A stretch of 64,000 nt of DNA. It comes from Streptomyces sp. NBS 14/10. Lineage in GTDB: Bacteria > Actinomycetota > Actinomycetes > Streptomycetales > Streptomycetaceae. The notes under the pieces were generated by a model. The model was not told the origin of the DNA, ran no database searches, and saw only the letters and a program-made list of their open reading frames with translations. Of the stretch, positions 43,226 to 51,987 are shown in pieces. The DNA lies in the NCBI RefSeq assembly GCF_002224125.1, contig NZ_NCSM01000008.1, forward strand, positions 62,825 through 126,824. Reading direction: 5' to 3'. The first letter of the stretch is position 1. Every line of letters begins with the position of its first letter. Both the position numbers and the translations under genes were made by a program.

Positions 43226-44245
43226 ATGCCCCCGCATCAGCTCCCGGCCGTCTCCGTGATCATGCCGGTGCTCAATGAGGAACGTCATCTGCGCAACTCC
43301 GTCCGGCACATCCTGGAGCAGGAGTACGCCGGGGAACTGGAGGTGGTGATCGCCCTCGGCCCGTCGACGGACCGTACCGACGAGATCGCCGCCGAGCTGG
43401 TGCGCGAGGATCCGCGGGTGCATACGGTGCCCAACCCCACCGGCCGCACCCCCGCCGCCCTGAACGCCGCGATCAAGGCGTCCCGCCATCCGGTGGTGGT
43501 GCGGGTCGACGGCCACGGCATGCTCTCGCCGAACTACATCGCGACCGCCGTGCGGCTCATGGAGGAGACCGGCGCGCAGAACGTCGGCGGCATCATGCAT
43601 GCCGAGGGCGAGAACGACTGGGAGCACGCCGTCGCCGCCGCCATGACCTCGAAGATCGGCGTGGGCAACGCCGCCTTCCACACCGGCGGTGAGGCGGCCC
43701 CGGCCGAGACCGTGTACCTCGGGGTGTTCCGCCGTGAAGTGCTGGAACAGCAGGGCGGCTACAACGAGGAGTTCATCCGGGCCCAGGACTGGGAGCTGAA
43801 CTTCCGGATCCGCGAGGCGGGCGGGCTGATCTGGTTCTCGCCCGAGCTCAAGGTCTCCTACCGGCCGCGCCCGAACGTACGGGAGCTGGCCAAGCAGTAC
43901 AGGAACTACGGCCGCTGGCGGCATGTGGTGGCCCGCTTCCACCAGGGCTCGATCAATCTGCGCTATCTGGCGCCGCCGGCCGCCGTCGTGGCCATCGCGG
44001 CGGGCGTCGTGGTCGGTGCCGCGCTGACCCCGTGGGGGCTGCTGGTGCCGGGCGGCTATCTGGCGGCCATCGCGGCGGGCTCCGTCCCGGCCGGCAAGGG
44101 GCTGCCGCTGAAGGCCCGGCTGCAGATCCCGGTGGCGCTGGCGACCATGCACATGTCGTGGGGCTGGGGCTTTCTCACCAGCCCGCGCTCGCTGGCCAGG
44201 AAGGTCATCGCCAGCCGCCGCCCGGCGGTCACGGCGAGCCAGTAG
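43226..44245 (+). CDS. Family 2 glycosyltransferase
   Basis: 339 residues. GT-A fold: VSVIMPVLNEERHLRNSV, VRVDGHGMLSPNYI (DxD-like metal/nucleotide site), and RAQDWELNFRIREAGG (acceptor base region). The C-terminal part holds two hydrophobic segments (AAVVAIAAGVVVGAAL, LVPGGYLAAIAAGSV). It resembles enzymes adding sugars to lipid carriers or polysaccharides (succinoglycan ExoA-like). ATG with GAGG just upstream. Its neighbours are LCP ligases, so it probably builds an envelope glycan. Confidence 0.92.
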   Translation: MPPHQLPAVSVIMPVLNEERHLRNSVRHILEQEYAGELEVVIALGPSTDRTDEIAAELVREDPRVHTVPNPTGRTPAALNAAIKASRHPVVVRVDGHGMLSPNYIATAVRLMEETGAQNVGGIMHAEGENDWEHAVAAAMTSKIGVGNAAFHTGGEAAPAETVYLGVFRREVLEQQGGYNEEFIRAQDWELNFRIREAGGLIWFSPELKVSYRPRPNVRELAKQYRNYGRWRHVVARFHQGSINLRYLAPPAAVVAIAAGVVVGAALTPWGLLVPGGYLAAIAAGSVPAGKGLPLKARLQIPVALATMHMSWGWGFLTSPRSLARKVIASRRPAVTASQ

Positions 44246-44270
44246 CCCACCCACCGGTTACGCGTACGTC

Positions 44271-44318
44271 GAAGGGGCCGGATCCATCCAGGCGAACCTG
44301 GTTGGATCCGGCCCCTTC
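44271..44318. terminator. Strong bidirectional hairpin terminator
   Basis: GAAGGGGCCGGATCCA (44271–44286) pairs with TGGATCCGGCCCCTTC (44303–44318); the loop itself folds as CCAGG-CGAA-CCTGG. Lies between the convergent GT2 and LCP genes. Confidence 0.9.
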
Positions 44319-44353
44319 GGCCTGCTCAGAAGCGTGTGCTCAGCGGCGCGTGC

Positions 44354-46111
44354 TCAGAACGTGTAGTCATCGTTGACGCTCATGCACTTCTTCTCCTCGC
44401 CGTTGGTCTTGTCCGCGATCTCGGGCGCCTTGTCCTCGTCGTCGGCCTCGGACTTCGGGAAGGCCGTGCCCTCGCGCCAGTCGTTGCCGACGACCAGGGT
44501 CACCTCGGTGACCGACTTGGACTCCTTCACCGCGCTCTTCGGCAGCCCCAGCGCCTTGGCCACGGCCAGCGCGTCGCCCTGCTCGGTCTCGCCCGGGTAG
44601 CTGATGGTGGTGTCGGCCTGCGAGGTCAGCTGGGTGTTGGCCTCGGCCTTGGCGTAGCCGAGCCGGATCAGCTCACTGGTGATGTCGCTCGCCCGGCCGG
44701 AGGCCGGCCCCAGGACGGTGGAGCCGGTGCCGTTCTGTACGACCACCGGGAGCTCGCCCTTGGGCTCGCTGGGGGCCGGGACCTTGTCCTTCTTCTTCTT
44801 GTCCTTGCCGTCCAGCGCGATGTCGTTGCGGATCAGCGAGAAGGTCTTCTCGGCGTCGCCGGGCTTGGGCACCGGGTACAGGGCGTCGGAGGGGCCGCGG
44901 TACTCCCACGGCATGGTGATCATCGTGGTCCGCTTGGTCGGCACCTGCTTGAGGTCGTTGCCCAGGTCGTAGAGCTTCTTGACGGTGTCGAGGCTGCGGT
45001 CGACGGTCAGCGCGTTGGTCGCGGCCTCCGCCAGGTCCATCAGCTTGCCCGGGTCGGAGAGCTTGGTGCCGGACTTGAGCTGCCGGATCATGGAGCTCAT
45101 GTACATGTGCTGGGCCTTGGCCCGGCCGATGTCGGTGTTGTCCTCGAAGCCGTAGCGCGTACGCAGCCACTGGAGGGCCTGGACGCCCTTGACCGGGTGG
45201 GTGCCCTTGGTCAGCCGCAGACCGGAGCCGTGGCCCCTGCTGTCGTGGGAGTAGATGTTCTTGTCCACGCACACCGGGACGCCGCCGATGGCGTCCGCCA
45301 TGGACACCACGCCCTTGAAGTCGACCATCATGAAGTGGTCGATGTAGATGCCGGTGAGCTCCTTCCAGGTGGCCACCGTGCAGCCGGGTCCGCCGTGCGT
45401 GAGCGATTCGTTGATCGGCTCGAAGGTCTTCTCGTAGACCTGGTCGCTCTTCGGGTCGGTGCACTTGGGGATGGTGACCCGGGTGTCGCGCGGAATGCTG
45501 ACCACCGTCATGTTGCTGCGGTCGGCCGAGACGTGCACCAGCATCTGCACATCGGCGAGCCCCTTGCGGCCGACGTCCTGCTTGGCGCCGCCGAGCTTCA
45601 GGTTCTCCTTGTCGTTACGGCTGTCCTGGCCGATCAGCAGGATGTTCAGGGGGGTCTGGCCCGCGGCGTTCGGCCCGGGTTTGGTGAGCTTGCTGTCGCC
45701 GAGGTCGAGATCCGCCTTCTTGATGTTGCTGTTCAGGTGCTCGTAGTAGAGGTAGCCCGCGCCGGCCGCGCCGACTATCAGCACGGCCAGGGTCAGCGCG
45801 GTCCAGCGAAGTATTCGCACACCTCTGCTCCTCTTGCGGCGCGGACCCTTGCCCTTGCGGCGGTGTCCGCTGCCCGCACCATCGGCACGGGCGGCGCGCC
45901 GGGACTCCGCACGGCCGCCGGCCCCCGCCTCGGCGGCACTCGCGGTGTCCCTGGCTGCCTCGCCACCCCTGGCCTCGGCGTTACGCGGCGCGCCGGCGCC
46001 GGCCTCCTCGCGCGGGGCGCGGTCCCCGCCTCCGTCGCGGGGTTCGGGCACCCGCCGACGGGAGCCCTCCCCCCGCACACTGCTCTGCCGCACCCGGCCT
46101 CCCCTGTTCAT
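44354..46111 (-). CDS. LCP family protein, long form with LytR_C domain
   Basis: 585 residues. About 100 residues of charged cytoplasmic tail, membrane helix (ILRWTALTLAVLIVGAAGAGYLYY), LCP domain (LNILLIGQDSRND, MLVHVSADRSNMTVVSIPRDTRVTIP, GIYIDHFMMVDFKGVVSMADAIGGVPVCV, ALQWLRTRYGFEDNTDIGRAKAQHMYMSSMI), then a LytR_C domain (LPVVVQNGTGSTVLGPASGRASDITSELIRLGY). ATG at 46111 chosen over the TTG before it. Co-directional with the LCP genes at 46160 and 48092, with 48 bp to the first. Confidence 0.93.
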   Translation of the reverse strand: MNRGGRVRQSSVRGEGSRRRVPEPRDGGGDRAPREEAGAGAPRNAEARGGEAARDTASAAEAGAGGRAESRRAARADGAGSGHRRKGKGPRRKRSRGVRILRWTALTLAVLIVGAAGAGYLYYEHLNSNIKKADLDLGDSKLTKPGPNAAGQTPLNILLIGQDSRNDKENLKLGGAKQDVGRKGLADVQMLVHVSADRSNMTVVSIPRDTRVTIPKCTDPKSDQVYEKTFEPINESLTHGGPGCTVATWKELTGIYIDHFMMVDFKGVVSMADAIGGVPVCVDKNIYSHDSRGHGSGLRLTKGTHPVKGVQALQWLRTRYGFEDNTDIGRAKAQHMYMSSMIRQLKSGTKLSDPGKLMDLAEAATNALTVDRSLDTVKKLYDLGNDLKQVPTKRTTMITMPWEYRGPSDALYPVPKPGDAEKTFSLIRNDIALDGKDKKKKDKVPAPSEPKGELPVVVQNGTGSTVLGPASGRASDITSELIRLGYAKAEANTQLTSQADTTISYPGETEQGDALAVAKALGLPKSAVKESKSVTEVTLVVGNDWREGTAFPKSEADDEDKAPEIADKTNGEEKKCMSVNDDYTF

Positions 46112-46159
46112 CAATGGTTCCGGCCCGATGGGTGAGAGTGCTCCGATGGCCGGCGGTGA

Positions 46160-47860
46160 TTACTTCGCGCAGACGCTCTTGTCGTCCGCCTCGACTCTCT
46201 GAATGTCCTTCGGCGCCTTTGCCGGAGCGGTGATCGGTGTGCCGGCGCCCTTGAAGTCGGCGCCGAGTGTGAGGGTCATCTCCGCCATGGGGGCAGCGTC
46301 CTTGGTGCCCTCCTTGAGGGCGGAGGCGGGCAGCCCCATGCTGTCGGCCAGCCGGCGCGCCTGGTCGGCCTGGTTCGGGGCGTACTCCAGCGTCGTCTTC
46401 TTCAGATCCGCCGAAGCGTTTCCGCCGTTGCTGGTGCGGAGCATCCCCTCGGTGTTCTGCATCCAGTCGACCGTCTCCTGGGCAGCGCCGATCTTCCCGC
46501 TGCCGTTGAGGACCTTCACCCGGACGTTCGCCGGCTCGGCCCTGGGGCCCTTGAGCTTGGCGGCCTCCTTGGCCTTGTCGGCCTTCTCCTTCTTCTTCAC
46601 CTCGGTCAGCGACACATCCTGCCTGACCATGGCGAACAGCGGCTCGGCCTTCGCCTCGTTGAGCTTCACCGTGGCGCCGTCGGTGTTGTCGACCACCGGG
46701 ACGGTGACGAAGGTGACGTTCTTCAGGTCGACCTTGCTGAGGTTCAGCGCCAGGTCCTTGAGCTTGTTCACGGTGCCGATACCGGTGTCCACCGTGAGCG
46801 CCTTGGTGGCGGAGTTGGCCAGGTCCCACATCTTCGAGGGGCTGGTCAGGGTGCCGCTCGACTTCATCTTGCGCATCATCGAGCTGAGGAACTGCTGCTG
46901 GAGCTTGATCCGGTCCAGGTCGCTCTCGAAGCCGACGCTGTGCCGGGTCCGTACGAACGCCAGGGCCTGCTCGCCCTCGACGGTGTGCCGGCCCTTGCTC
47001 AGCTTCAGATGCGACTTGGGGTCGTCGATGTCCTTGCCCAGGCAGACCTCGACGCCGCCGACCGCGGAGGAGAGCGTTTTGACGGCGTTGAAGTCCGCCA
47101 TCAGGAAGTGGTCGATCTGCAGTCCGGTGAGCTTTTCCACCGTGCGCCAGGTGCAGCCGGGGTCGCGCTCCTCCTGGCCGAGGCTGGTGTTGAAGCGGAC
47201 GCTCTGCTGACCAGGGATGACCTTGGTCTCGCCGTCCTTCTGCTTGGTGGGGCAGTCCGGGATGTCGGTGATCATGTCGCGCGGGATGGACAGCGCGGTG
47301 GCGTTCGTCCGGTCCTTGGAGACATGGAAGAGGAGGGTGGTGTCGGCGTGGCCGACGCTACCCGCGTCGCCGTATCCCTCGTTGCCCTTGCCATCGCGTT
47401 TGTCGGTGCCGATGACCAGGATGTTCATCGGGCCGTCGCTGACCGCGGCGTTGTTCTCGCCGACGTCGACCTTCTTGATGTTGTTGTTGAGGTGCTGGTA
47501 GACGAGGTACGCCGCGACGGACCCGCCGACCAGGATGAAGGCGAGGGTGCCGCTGGTCCAGTACAGCACCTTCTTCGCCTTGGACTTCTTCGGCTTCGGC
47601 TTACGCCGACTGGTGGGTCCCGTCGGCTTCTCCGGCTTGCCCGCCGCCCTCCGCCGCCCGCGCGACGGCGTCGCCGGCGGCGGCTCGGGCTCGGCGCGGC
47701 GACGGCTCCTGGATCTGGGGGCCGGCCGTTCCTCGGGGGTGATATCCGCTGAATCCCCGGCAGGATTCAGCCGCAGCTCATAGCTGCCGGTGTTCGGGTC
47801 GAACACCCACTGATCGGCGGGATCAAAATCGTCCGCCTGCCCATGGCCTTGCGCGTCCAC
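46160..47860 (-). CDS. LCP family protein, long form with LytR_C domain
   Basis: 566 residues. N-terminus MDAQGHGQADDFDPADQWVFDPNTGSYELRL, an Arg/Lys-rich block, membrane helix (VLYWTSGTLAFILVGGSVAAYLVYQHL), LCP domain (PMNILVIGTDKRDGKG, HADTTLLFHVSKDRTNATALSIPRDMITDIP, GLQIDHFLMADFNAVKTLSSAVGGVEVCL, ALAFVRTRHSVGFESDLDRIKLQQQFLSSMM), and LytR_C (ANVRVKVLNGSGKIGAAQETVDWMQ). Ends in a Cys-containing tail (SVCAK). GTG at 47860. Follows the next LCP gene in the same direction after an AT-rich spacer. Confidence 0.93.
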   Translation of the reverse strand: MDAQGHGQADDFDPADQWVFDPNTGSYELRLNPAGDSADITPEERPAPRSRSRRRAEPEPPPATPSRGRRRAAGKPEKPTGPTSRRKPKPKKSKAKKVLYWTSGTLAFILVGGSVAAYLVYQHLNNNIKKVDVGENNAAVSDGPMNILVIGTDKRDGKGNEGYGDAGSVGHADTTLLFHVSKDRTNATALSIPRDMITDIPDCPTKQKDGETKVIPGQQSVRFNTSLGQEERDPGCTWRTVEKLTGLQIDHFLMADFNAVKTLSSAVGGVEVCLGKDIDDPKSHLKLSKGRHTVEGEQALAFVRTRHSVGFESDLDRIKLQQQFLSSMMRKMKSSGTLTSPSKMWDLANSATKALTVDTGIGTVNKLKDLALNLSKVDLKNVTFVTVPVVDNTDGATVKLNEAKAEPLFAMVRQDVSLTEVKKKEKADKAKEAAKLKGPRAEPANVRVKVLNGSGKIGAAQETVDWMQNTEGMLRTSNGGNASADLKKTTLEYAPNQADQARRLADSMGLPASALKEGTKDAAPMAEMTLTLGADFKGAGTPITAPAKAPKDIQRVEADDKSVCAK

Positions 47861-48091
47861 GGTCCCCTGAGCCCTCCGTTGGTGCCACGCGGCGCCTCCC
47901 CCTCAAGGCGCACCGGTCGATCGTTAAAAGGTAGTGCGCGGCCACCTGGTAAGCGCACTGGATCGCTCACACTATCCGCCCAGTTCAGCGTCAAGCGACG
48001 CCGGTGACAAATTCCACTTCCCTACAACTGGGCAATCTGCTCAATCCTTTCGAGATCTTTGAGGAACTGTTGAGCATACCTTTTGGAGCTT
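47861..48091. other. AT-rich spacer between two LCP genes
   Basis: This 231-bp gap is much lower in GC than the genes around it (for example ACAAATTCCACTTCCCTACA). On the minus strand it can be read as an extension of the LCP gene in another frame (TCADKSSKRYAQQF), but the codons (AAA, AGG, TAT, GAT, ATT) are atypical for the genome. TTGACG (complement of 47989–47994) and TAGTGT (complement of 47969–47974) are promoter-like but only 14 bp apart. Probably the promoter of the LCP gene at 46160–47860. Confidence 0.45.
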
Positions 48092-49252
48092 TTATCGGCA
48101 CATGTCATGTGCCGCGGTGGTTCCTTCGTACGGTGTGGACTTCCCGCTCTTGGGGTCGTCGCCGGAAGCGTGGGTGACCGTCTTGGCCACCGGCACCGGG
48201 CGATCCAGGCGGAGTTGCCGAAACAGCCGGTCGGCATCGGGCTGGACCAGCTCATCGCGGTTTCGGTTGTAGGTGTAGGGCTGCCGCGGAATCGTGAGGA
48301 ACCGGATCTTCTCCCGAGGGATGTTCCGCATACCGCGCACCAGGTCGTACAGGTCCTTGAGCGAGCTCAGGCCCGGATCCGTGGTCAGCGAGGACGTCGC
48401 GGCGTCGAGCACCGGATACAGCCGGGTCGGATTGAGCAGCACACCATTGCTCTGCAACTTCTTCACAAGCGCGCCGAGGAACTCCTGCTGCCGCCCGATA
48501 CGCTCGGTGTCGCTGCCGTCACCGATGCTGTAACGCGCCCGGACATAGCCGAGGGCCTGCTCGCCCTGGAGCACCTGGCGGCCCTCGGGCAGCCGCAGAT
48601 GCGCCTCGTCGTCGTCGATGGGGTCCTTCAGGCACACCTCGACGCCGCCGACGGCGTTGACCATCTTCTTGAAGCCGCTGAAATCCACGATCATGTGGTG
48701 ATCGACCCGGATGCCGGTGAGCTTTTCGACGGTACGGATCGTGCAGGCCGGTCCGCCGAATTCGAACGCCCAGTTGAATTGGGCGAACTTCGCCTTGCCG
48801 CGCTTCCCGTCCGCCTGGGTGCAGCTGGGGATGTCCACCATCAGGTCGCGCGGGATGGAGATGGCGGTGGCGCTCTTCCCGCCGGCCTGCAGATGCAGCA
48901 GGATCGTGGTGTCCGAGCGCTGGGTGCCGGTGTCCTTGCCGTACTTGCCGTTGCCCTTGCCGCCGCGGTTGTCGGAGCCGATGAGCAGGATGTTCTGTGC
49001 GTCCCTGACCAGCGCCACCGGCCGCTCGGCCGCGAACTTCCGCAGCTCGTTCTCGGTGCGGGTGTCCGTCTTGATGTTGCCGTCGAGCCGTTCGTAGAGC
49101 CACCAGCCCACCCCGGCGCCGGACAGCACCAGCAGGGCCACCGCCAGCGCGAACAGACGCAGCCAGCGGCCCCGGCGTCTTCGTTTCGGCGTCTCTTCGG
49201 TGCTGTCTTCGGCGTTTTCTCCGGCGTTTTCCTCGGTGCTCTCCGCCGTCAC
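48092..49252 (-). CDS. LCP family protein, short form
   Basis: 386 residues. Acidic N-terminus (TAESTEENAGENAEDSTEE), RRRRGR, a membrane helix (LFALAVALLVLSGAGVGWWLYERL) and one LCP domain (QNILLIGSDNRGGKG, RSDTTILLHLQAGGKSATAISIPRDLMVDIP, GIRVDHHMIVDFSGFKKMVNAVGGVEVCLKDPID, ALGYVRARYSIGDGSDTERIGRQQEFLGAL). GTG at 49252 has GGAGG eight bases upstream; the ATG at 49300 has none. No LytR_C domain. It ends abruptly with ...AHDMCR, while a one-base shift would extend into the AT-rich tail downstream. Confidence 0.92.
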   Translation of the reverse strand: MTAESTEENAGENAEDSTEETPKRRRRGRWLRLFALAVALLVLSGAGVGWWLYERLDGNIKTDTRTENELRKFAAERPVALVRDAQNILLIGSDNRGGKGNGKYGKDTGTQRSDTTILLHLQAGGKSATAISIPRDLMVDIPSCTQADGKRGKAKFAQFNWAFEFGGPACTIRTVEKLTGIRVDHHMIVDFSGFKKMVNAVGGVEVCLKDPIDDDEAHLRLPEGRQVLQGEQALGYVRARYSIGDGSDTERIGRQQEFLGALVKKLQSNGVLLNPTRLYPVLDAATSSLTTDPGLSSLKDLYDLVRGMRNIPREKIRFLTIPRQPYTYNRNRDELVQPDADRLFRQLRLDRPVPVAKTVTHASGDDPKSGKSTPYEGTTAAHDMCR

Positions 49253-49387
49253 GTCTGCGTCCTCCCACCCGTCCACCTCCTTGGCCGGGAGGAGCGGCAT
49301 CGGCCCGTGCCGGGGCCGTGATTACCGGAACAGACATGCGAACCCCGCACATGGTTGTACGTAGCGTCGATCATCGCGCGGGGCGGG

Positions 49388-49423
49388 CGGCGGAGCCCGT
49401 GGGCTCGGCCCACGGGTCCGCCG
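49388..49423 (-). terminator. Hairpin terminator after the TIGR03089 gene
   Basis: CGGCGGAGCCCGTGGGC (49388–49404) pairs with GCCCACGGGTCCGCCG (49408–49423) with one bulged G and a TCG loop. It sits between the TIGR03089 stop and the LCP start, both on the minus strand. Confidence 0.7.
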
Positions 49424-49487
49424 GACGGGTCAGGGGCCGGCGGGGTTTCTTCGGGGGGAGTGGCCGCTAATGGGCCAACGGGGGCCG

Positions 49488-50240
49488 CTACGGCGCGGTC
49501 GTGGTGACCCGCTCGCTGGTCCGGCGCTCGGCGAGGCGGCCCTCGTCCAGCCGGTCCAGATGGCGGCACAGCACCACCGAGCCGCCCGTGGCCAGCGGCG
49601 CGTACAGCCCGTACGACAGCCCCTCCCAGGTGTCGTACGGCAGCCCGGACAGCATCCGGGAGCCGGGGCCGAGCTCCCGCCCGGCCGCGTCGGCGCGCGC
49701 CCGCTCCACCAGCTCCGCCGCCGTCAGCTCGAGACCGGCCACGGTGAGCGCGGGGGCGTGCGGGTCCACCGGCGCGTACGGCGCGAAGCGGTCGCCCTGG
49801 CCGGGCACCTCCACGGCGTAGTCGGTGAAGCCCTCCGGCGGCTGCGGGAACCGCCCGCCCAGGGGGCGCAGCGCCAGCGCCACCCGCTCCCCGGAGCAGG
49901 CGCGCGCCGCCTCCAGCGTGTCGGGGCCGCTGACCACGAGGTCCGCGGCGGCCGGATCGCCGCCCACCTCGGCCACCACGCCCACGGAGGAGCAGGCCAG
50001 CAGCCACACCGCGGTCTGCCAGTGGGCGGGCAGCAGCAGCGCCAGCCGGTCGCCGGGCGCCGCGGCGAGGTCGCCCTGGAGGAGATTCGCGGTTTTCGCC
50101 ACCCAATTGGCGAAGGTGGCCACGGACAGTTCGACGCGCTCGCCGGTCGCGTCGTCGTAGAAGGTGACAAGCGGACGCGCCGGATCCGCGGCGAGCGCGG
50201 ATCGCAGCAGGTCGGCGGGGGTGTGCTCGGTAGCGTTCAT
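49488..50240 (-). CDS. TIGR03089 family protein (truncated AMP-binding-like)
   Basis: 250 residues. Resembles the N-terminal half of acyl-CoA synthetase/AMP-binding enzymes (RPLVTFYDDATGERVELSVATFANWVAKTANLL, GDRLALLLPAHWQTAVWLLACSSVG) but stops without the adenylation signature motifs, as is normal for the actinobacterial family TIGR03089. Enzymatic function is unknown. ATG at 50240. Divergent from the PGRP-type amidase gene, next to the LCP set. Confidence 0.88.
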   Translation of the reverse strand: MNATEHTPADLLRSALAADPARPLVTFYDDATGERVELSVATFANWVAKTANLLQGDLAAAPGDRLALLLPAHWQTAVWLLACSSVGVVAEVGGDPAAADLVVSGPDTLEAARACSGERVALALRPLGGRFPQPPEGFTDYAVEVPGQGDRFAPYAPVDPHAPALTVAGLELTAAELVERARADAAGRELGPGSRMLSGLPYDTWEGLSYGLYAPLATGGSVVLCRHLDRLDEGRLAERRTSERVTTTAP

Positions 50241-50350
50241 CGGCGCCAGGGTACGCGGCGCCGGGGCGCGCCACGGGCGGTGCGGGGGGCCGTGGACGCC
50301 GGATTCCGGGTCCGGTCAACGCCGTCTCGAATGGACAGATTTGTTGGTTT

Positions 50351-51844
50351 ATGTCCAGGCTTTTTTCCATGCGTGCATTTCTGGCATCTTCGATCGGCGT
50401 CGCGTGCACCGCCGCCCTCGCTCTCCCCCTCACCCTCAACCCGGCCCCCGCCCGCGCGGACCGCGTCGGCTCCGCCGATGGCGGCACCCAGTCGCTGCCA
50501 CTGCTCCCGCTGGGCGGCGGCGGCCTCGACCGGGGCGCGGCGATGTCCTCCGGCGCCGCGCTGGGGGTCGAGCCACGGAGCGTGCGGCCCTTCTCCCTCG
50601 TCGGCGTGGTCTGGGACGACGCCTCCGCGCGGCTGGGCGGCCAGGTGCAGGTCCGCACCCGCGAGGCGGCCACCGGCGCGTGGTCGGCCTGGCGCGACCT
50701 GGAAGCGCTCGACGACGACGCTCCCGACCCCGACTCGCCCGAGGGCGCCCGGAGCCGGCAGCGCGGCGGCACCACGCCCCTGTGGGTCGGCGACTCCAAC
50801 GGCGTCCAGGCCCGGGTCAGCCCCCGCGGCGGTTCCGGTGTGCTCTCCGCCCAGCCGGCCGGCCTGCCCTCCGGGCTCCGCCTGGAGCTCGTCGACCCGG
50901 GTCGTGGCCCCGCGACGCTCGCCCGGCCGCTGACCACCGACCCCAGCGCCGAACCGAGTTCCGAGCCGAGTTCCGAGGACGGCTCCGAGACCGGTTCGGC
51001 CCCCAGTTCCGAGGCCAGTTCCGAGACGGGCTCCGAGACGGGCTCCGAGACCGGCTCCGAGACCGGGATGGAGGAGCCACCGGCGGACCTCTCCGCGTCT
51101 CCCGAGGCCCCGCAGGCCGACCCGGACGACGCGTCGGCGCCCCCGGAGCCGGAGCCCTCCGAGCTCACCGCCGAACCCTCCACCGCGCCCCCGCTCGAGC
51201 TCCCCGAGGAGCCCCCGAACACCAGCTCGGCCCATCCGTACACCGCGCCGCGGCCCCGTATCGTCACCCGCGCCGGCTGGGGCGCCGACGAGAAGCTGCG
51301 TGAGAAGGGCCACCGGTACACCAAGACCGTCAAGGCCGCCTTCGTCCACCACACCGTGACGGGCAACGCGTACAGCTGCTCGCAGGCGCCGTCCATCATG
51401 CGGAGCATCTACCGCTACCACGTCAGCAGCCTGGGGTGGCGTGACTTCGGCTACAACTTCGCCGTCGACAAGTGCGGAAACATCTACGAGGGCAGATCCG
51501 GGGGCGTGTCGAAGGCCGTTCAGGGCGCGCACACGCGCGGCTTCAACACGAACAGCATGGGCATCGCGGTGCTCGGCACCTACTCCTCCAAGAAGCCCTC
51601 CAGCAAGGCCGTCAAGGCCGTGGCCAAGCTCACCGCCTGGAAGCTCGGCCTGTTCGGCCGGAACCCGAGCGGCACCACCCATCTGAAGTCCGCCGGCGGC
51701 AACAGATTCAAGAAGGGCACCAAGGCCAAGCTGCGTGTCATCTCCGGACACCGCGACGGCTACAACACCGAGTGCCCGGGCAACGCCCTGTACGCCAAGC
51801 TCGGCACCGTGCGCAGCACGGCCGCCCGGCTGCAGGGCCGCTGA
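50351..51844 (+). CDS. Secreted PGRP-type N-acetylmuramoyl-L-alanine amidase
   Basis: 497 residues. Signal peptide (FLASSIGVACTAALALPLTLNPAPARA), a beta-rich domain (PFSLVGVVWDDASARLGGQVQVRTREAATGAWSAWRDLE), an acidic Ser/Glu/Pro linker with SETG and EPSSE repeats, then a C-terminal amidase_2/PGRP domain. Zinc ligands are H333/H334 in AAFVHHTVTGN, the His in GAHTRGFNTNS, and the Cys in YNTECPGNALYAKLG. It should cleave the muramoyl-L-alanine bond outside the cell. ATG 50351 used; ATG 50369 is the alternative. TCCGAGAC(C/G)GG repeats encode the linker (about 50985–51065). Confidence 0.9.
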   Translation: MSRLFSMRAFLASSIGVACTAALALPLTLNPAPARADRVGSADGGTQSLPLLPLGGGGLDRGAAMSSGAALGVEPRSVRPFSLVGVVWDDASARLGGQVQVRTREAATGAWSAWRDLEALDDDAPDPDSPEGARSRQRGGTTPLWVGDSNGVQARVSPRGGSGVLSAQPAGLPSGLRLELVDPGRGPATLARPLTTDPSAEPSSEPSSEDGSETGSAPSSEASSETGSETGSETGSETGMEEPPADLSASPEAPQADPDDASAPPEPEPSELTAEPSTAPPLELPEEPPNTSSAHPYTAPRPRIVTRAGWGADEKLREKGHRYTKTVKAAFVHHTVTGNAYSCSQAPSIMRSIYRYHVSSLGWRDFGYNFAVDKCGNIYEGRSGGVSKAVQGAHTRGFNTNSMGIAVLGTYSSKKPSSKAVKAVAKLTAWKLGLFGRNPSGTTHLKSAGGNRFKKGTKAKLRVISGHRDGYNTECPGNALYAKLGTVRSTAARLQGR

Positions 51845-51850
51845 CCGCGT

Positions 51851-51894
51851 GGTCGGCGACCGCGGGGTCAGCGCGAACCTCGAGGTCGCCGACC
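51851..51894. terminator. Possible hairpin after the amidase gene
   Basis: GGTCGGCGACC (51851–51861) and GGTCGCCGACC (51884–51894) form an 11-bp inverted repeat with a 22-base loop directly after the amidase stop. A weak terminator candidate. Confidence 0.45.
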
Positions 51895-51987
51895 GCAAGG
51901 CCGCTGACCAGGCGCGGGCCGGGTACTCGGGGTCTGCATACACTGGCCGCCGACCCGGCGAGCCCCAGCAGGAAGCAGAGACGATAC

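Noticed and set aside
48022..48255. Separate 77-residue gene overlapping the LCP 3' end
   Set aside because: Atypical codons, no ribosome-binding site, and overlaps the LCP coding region in another frame; noted instead as a possible frame break.
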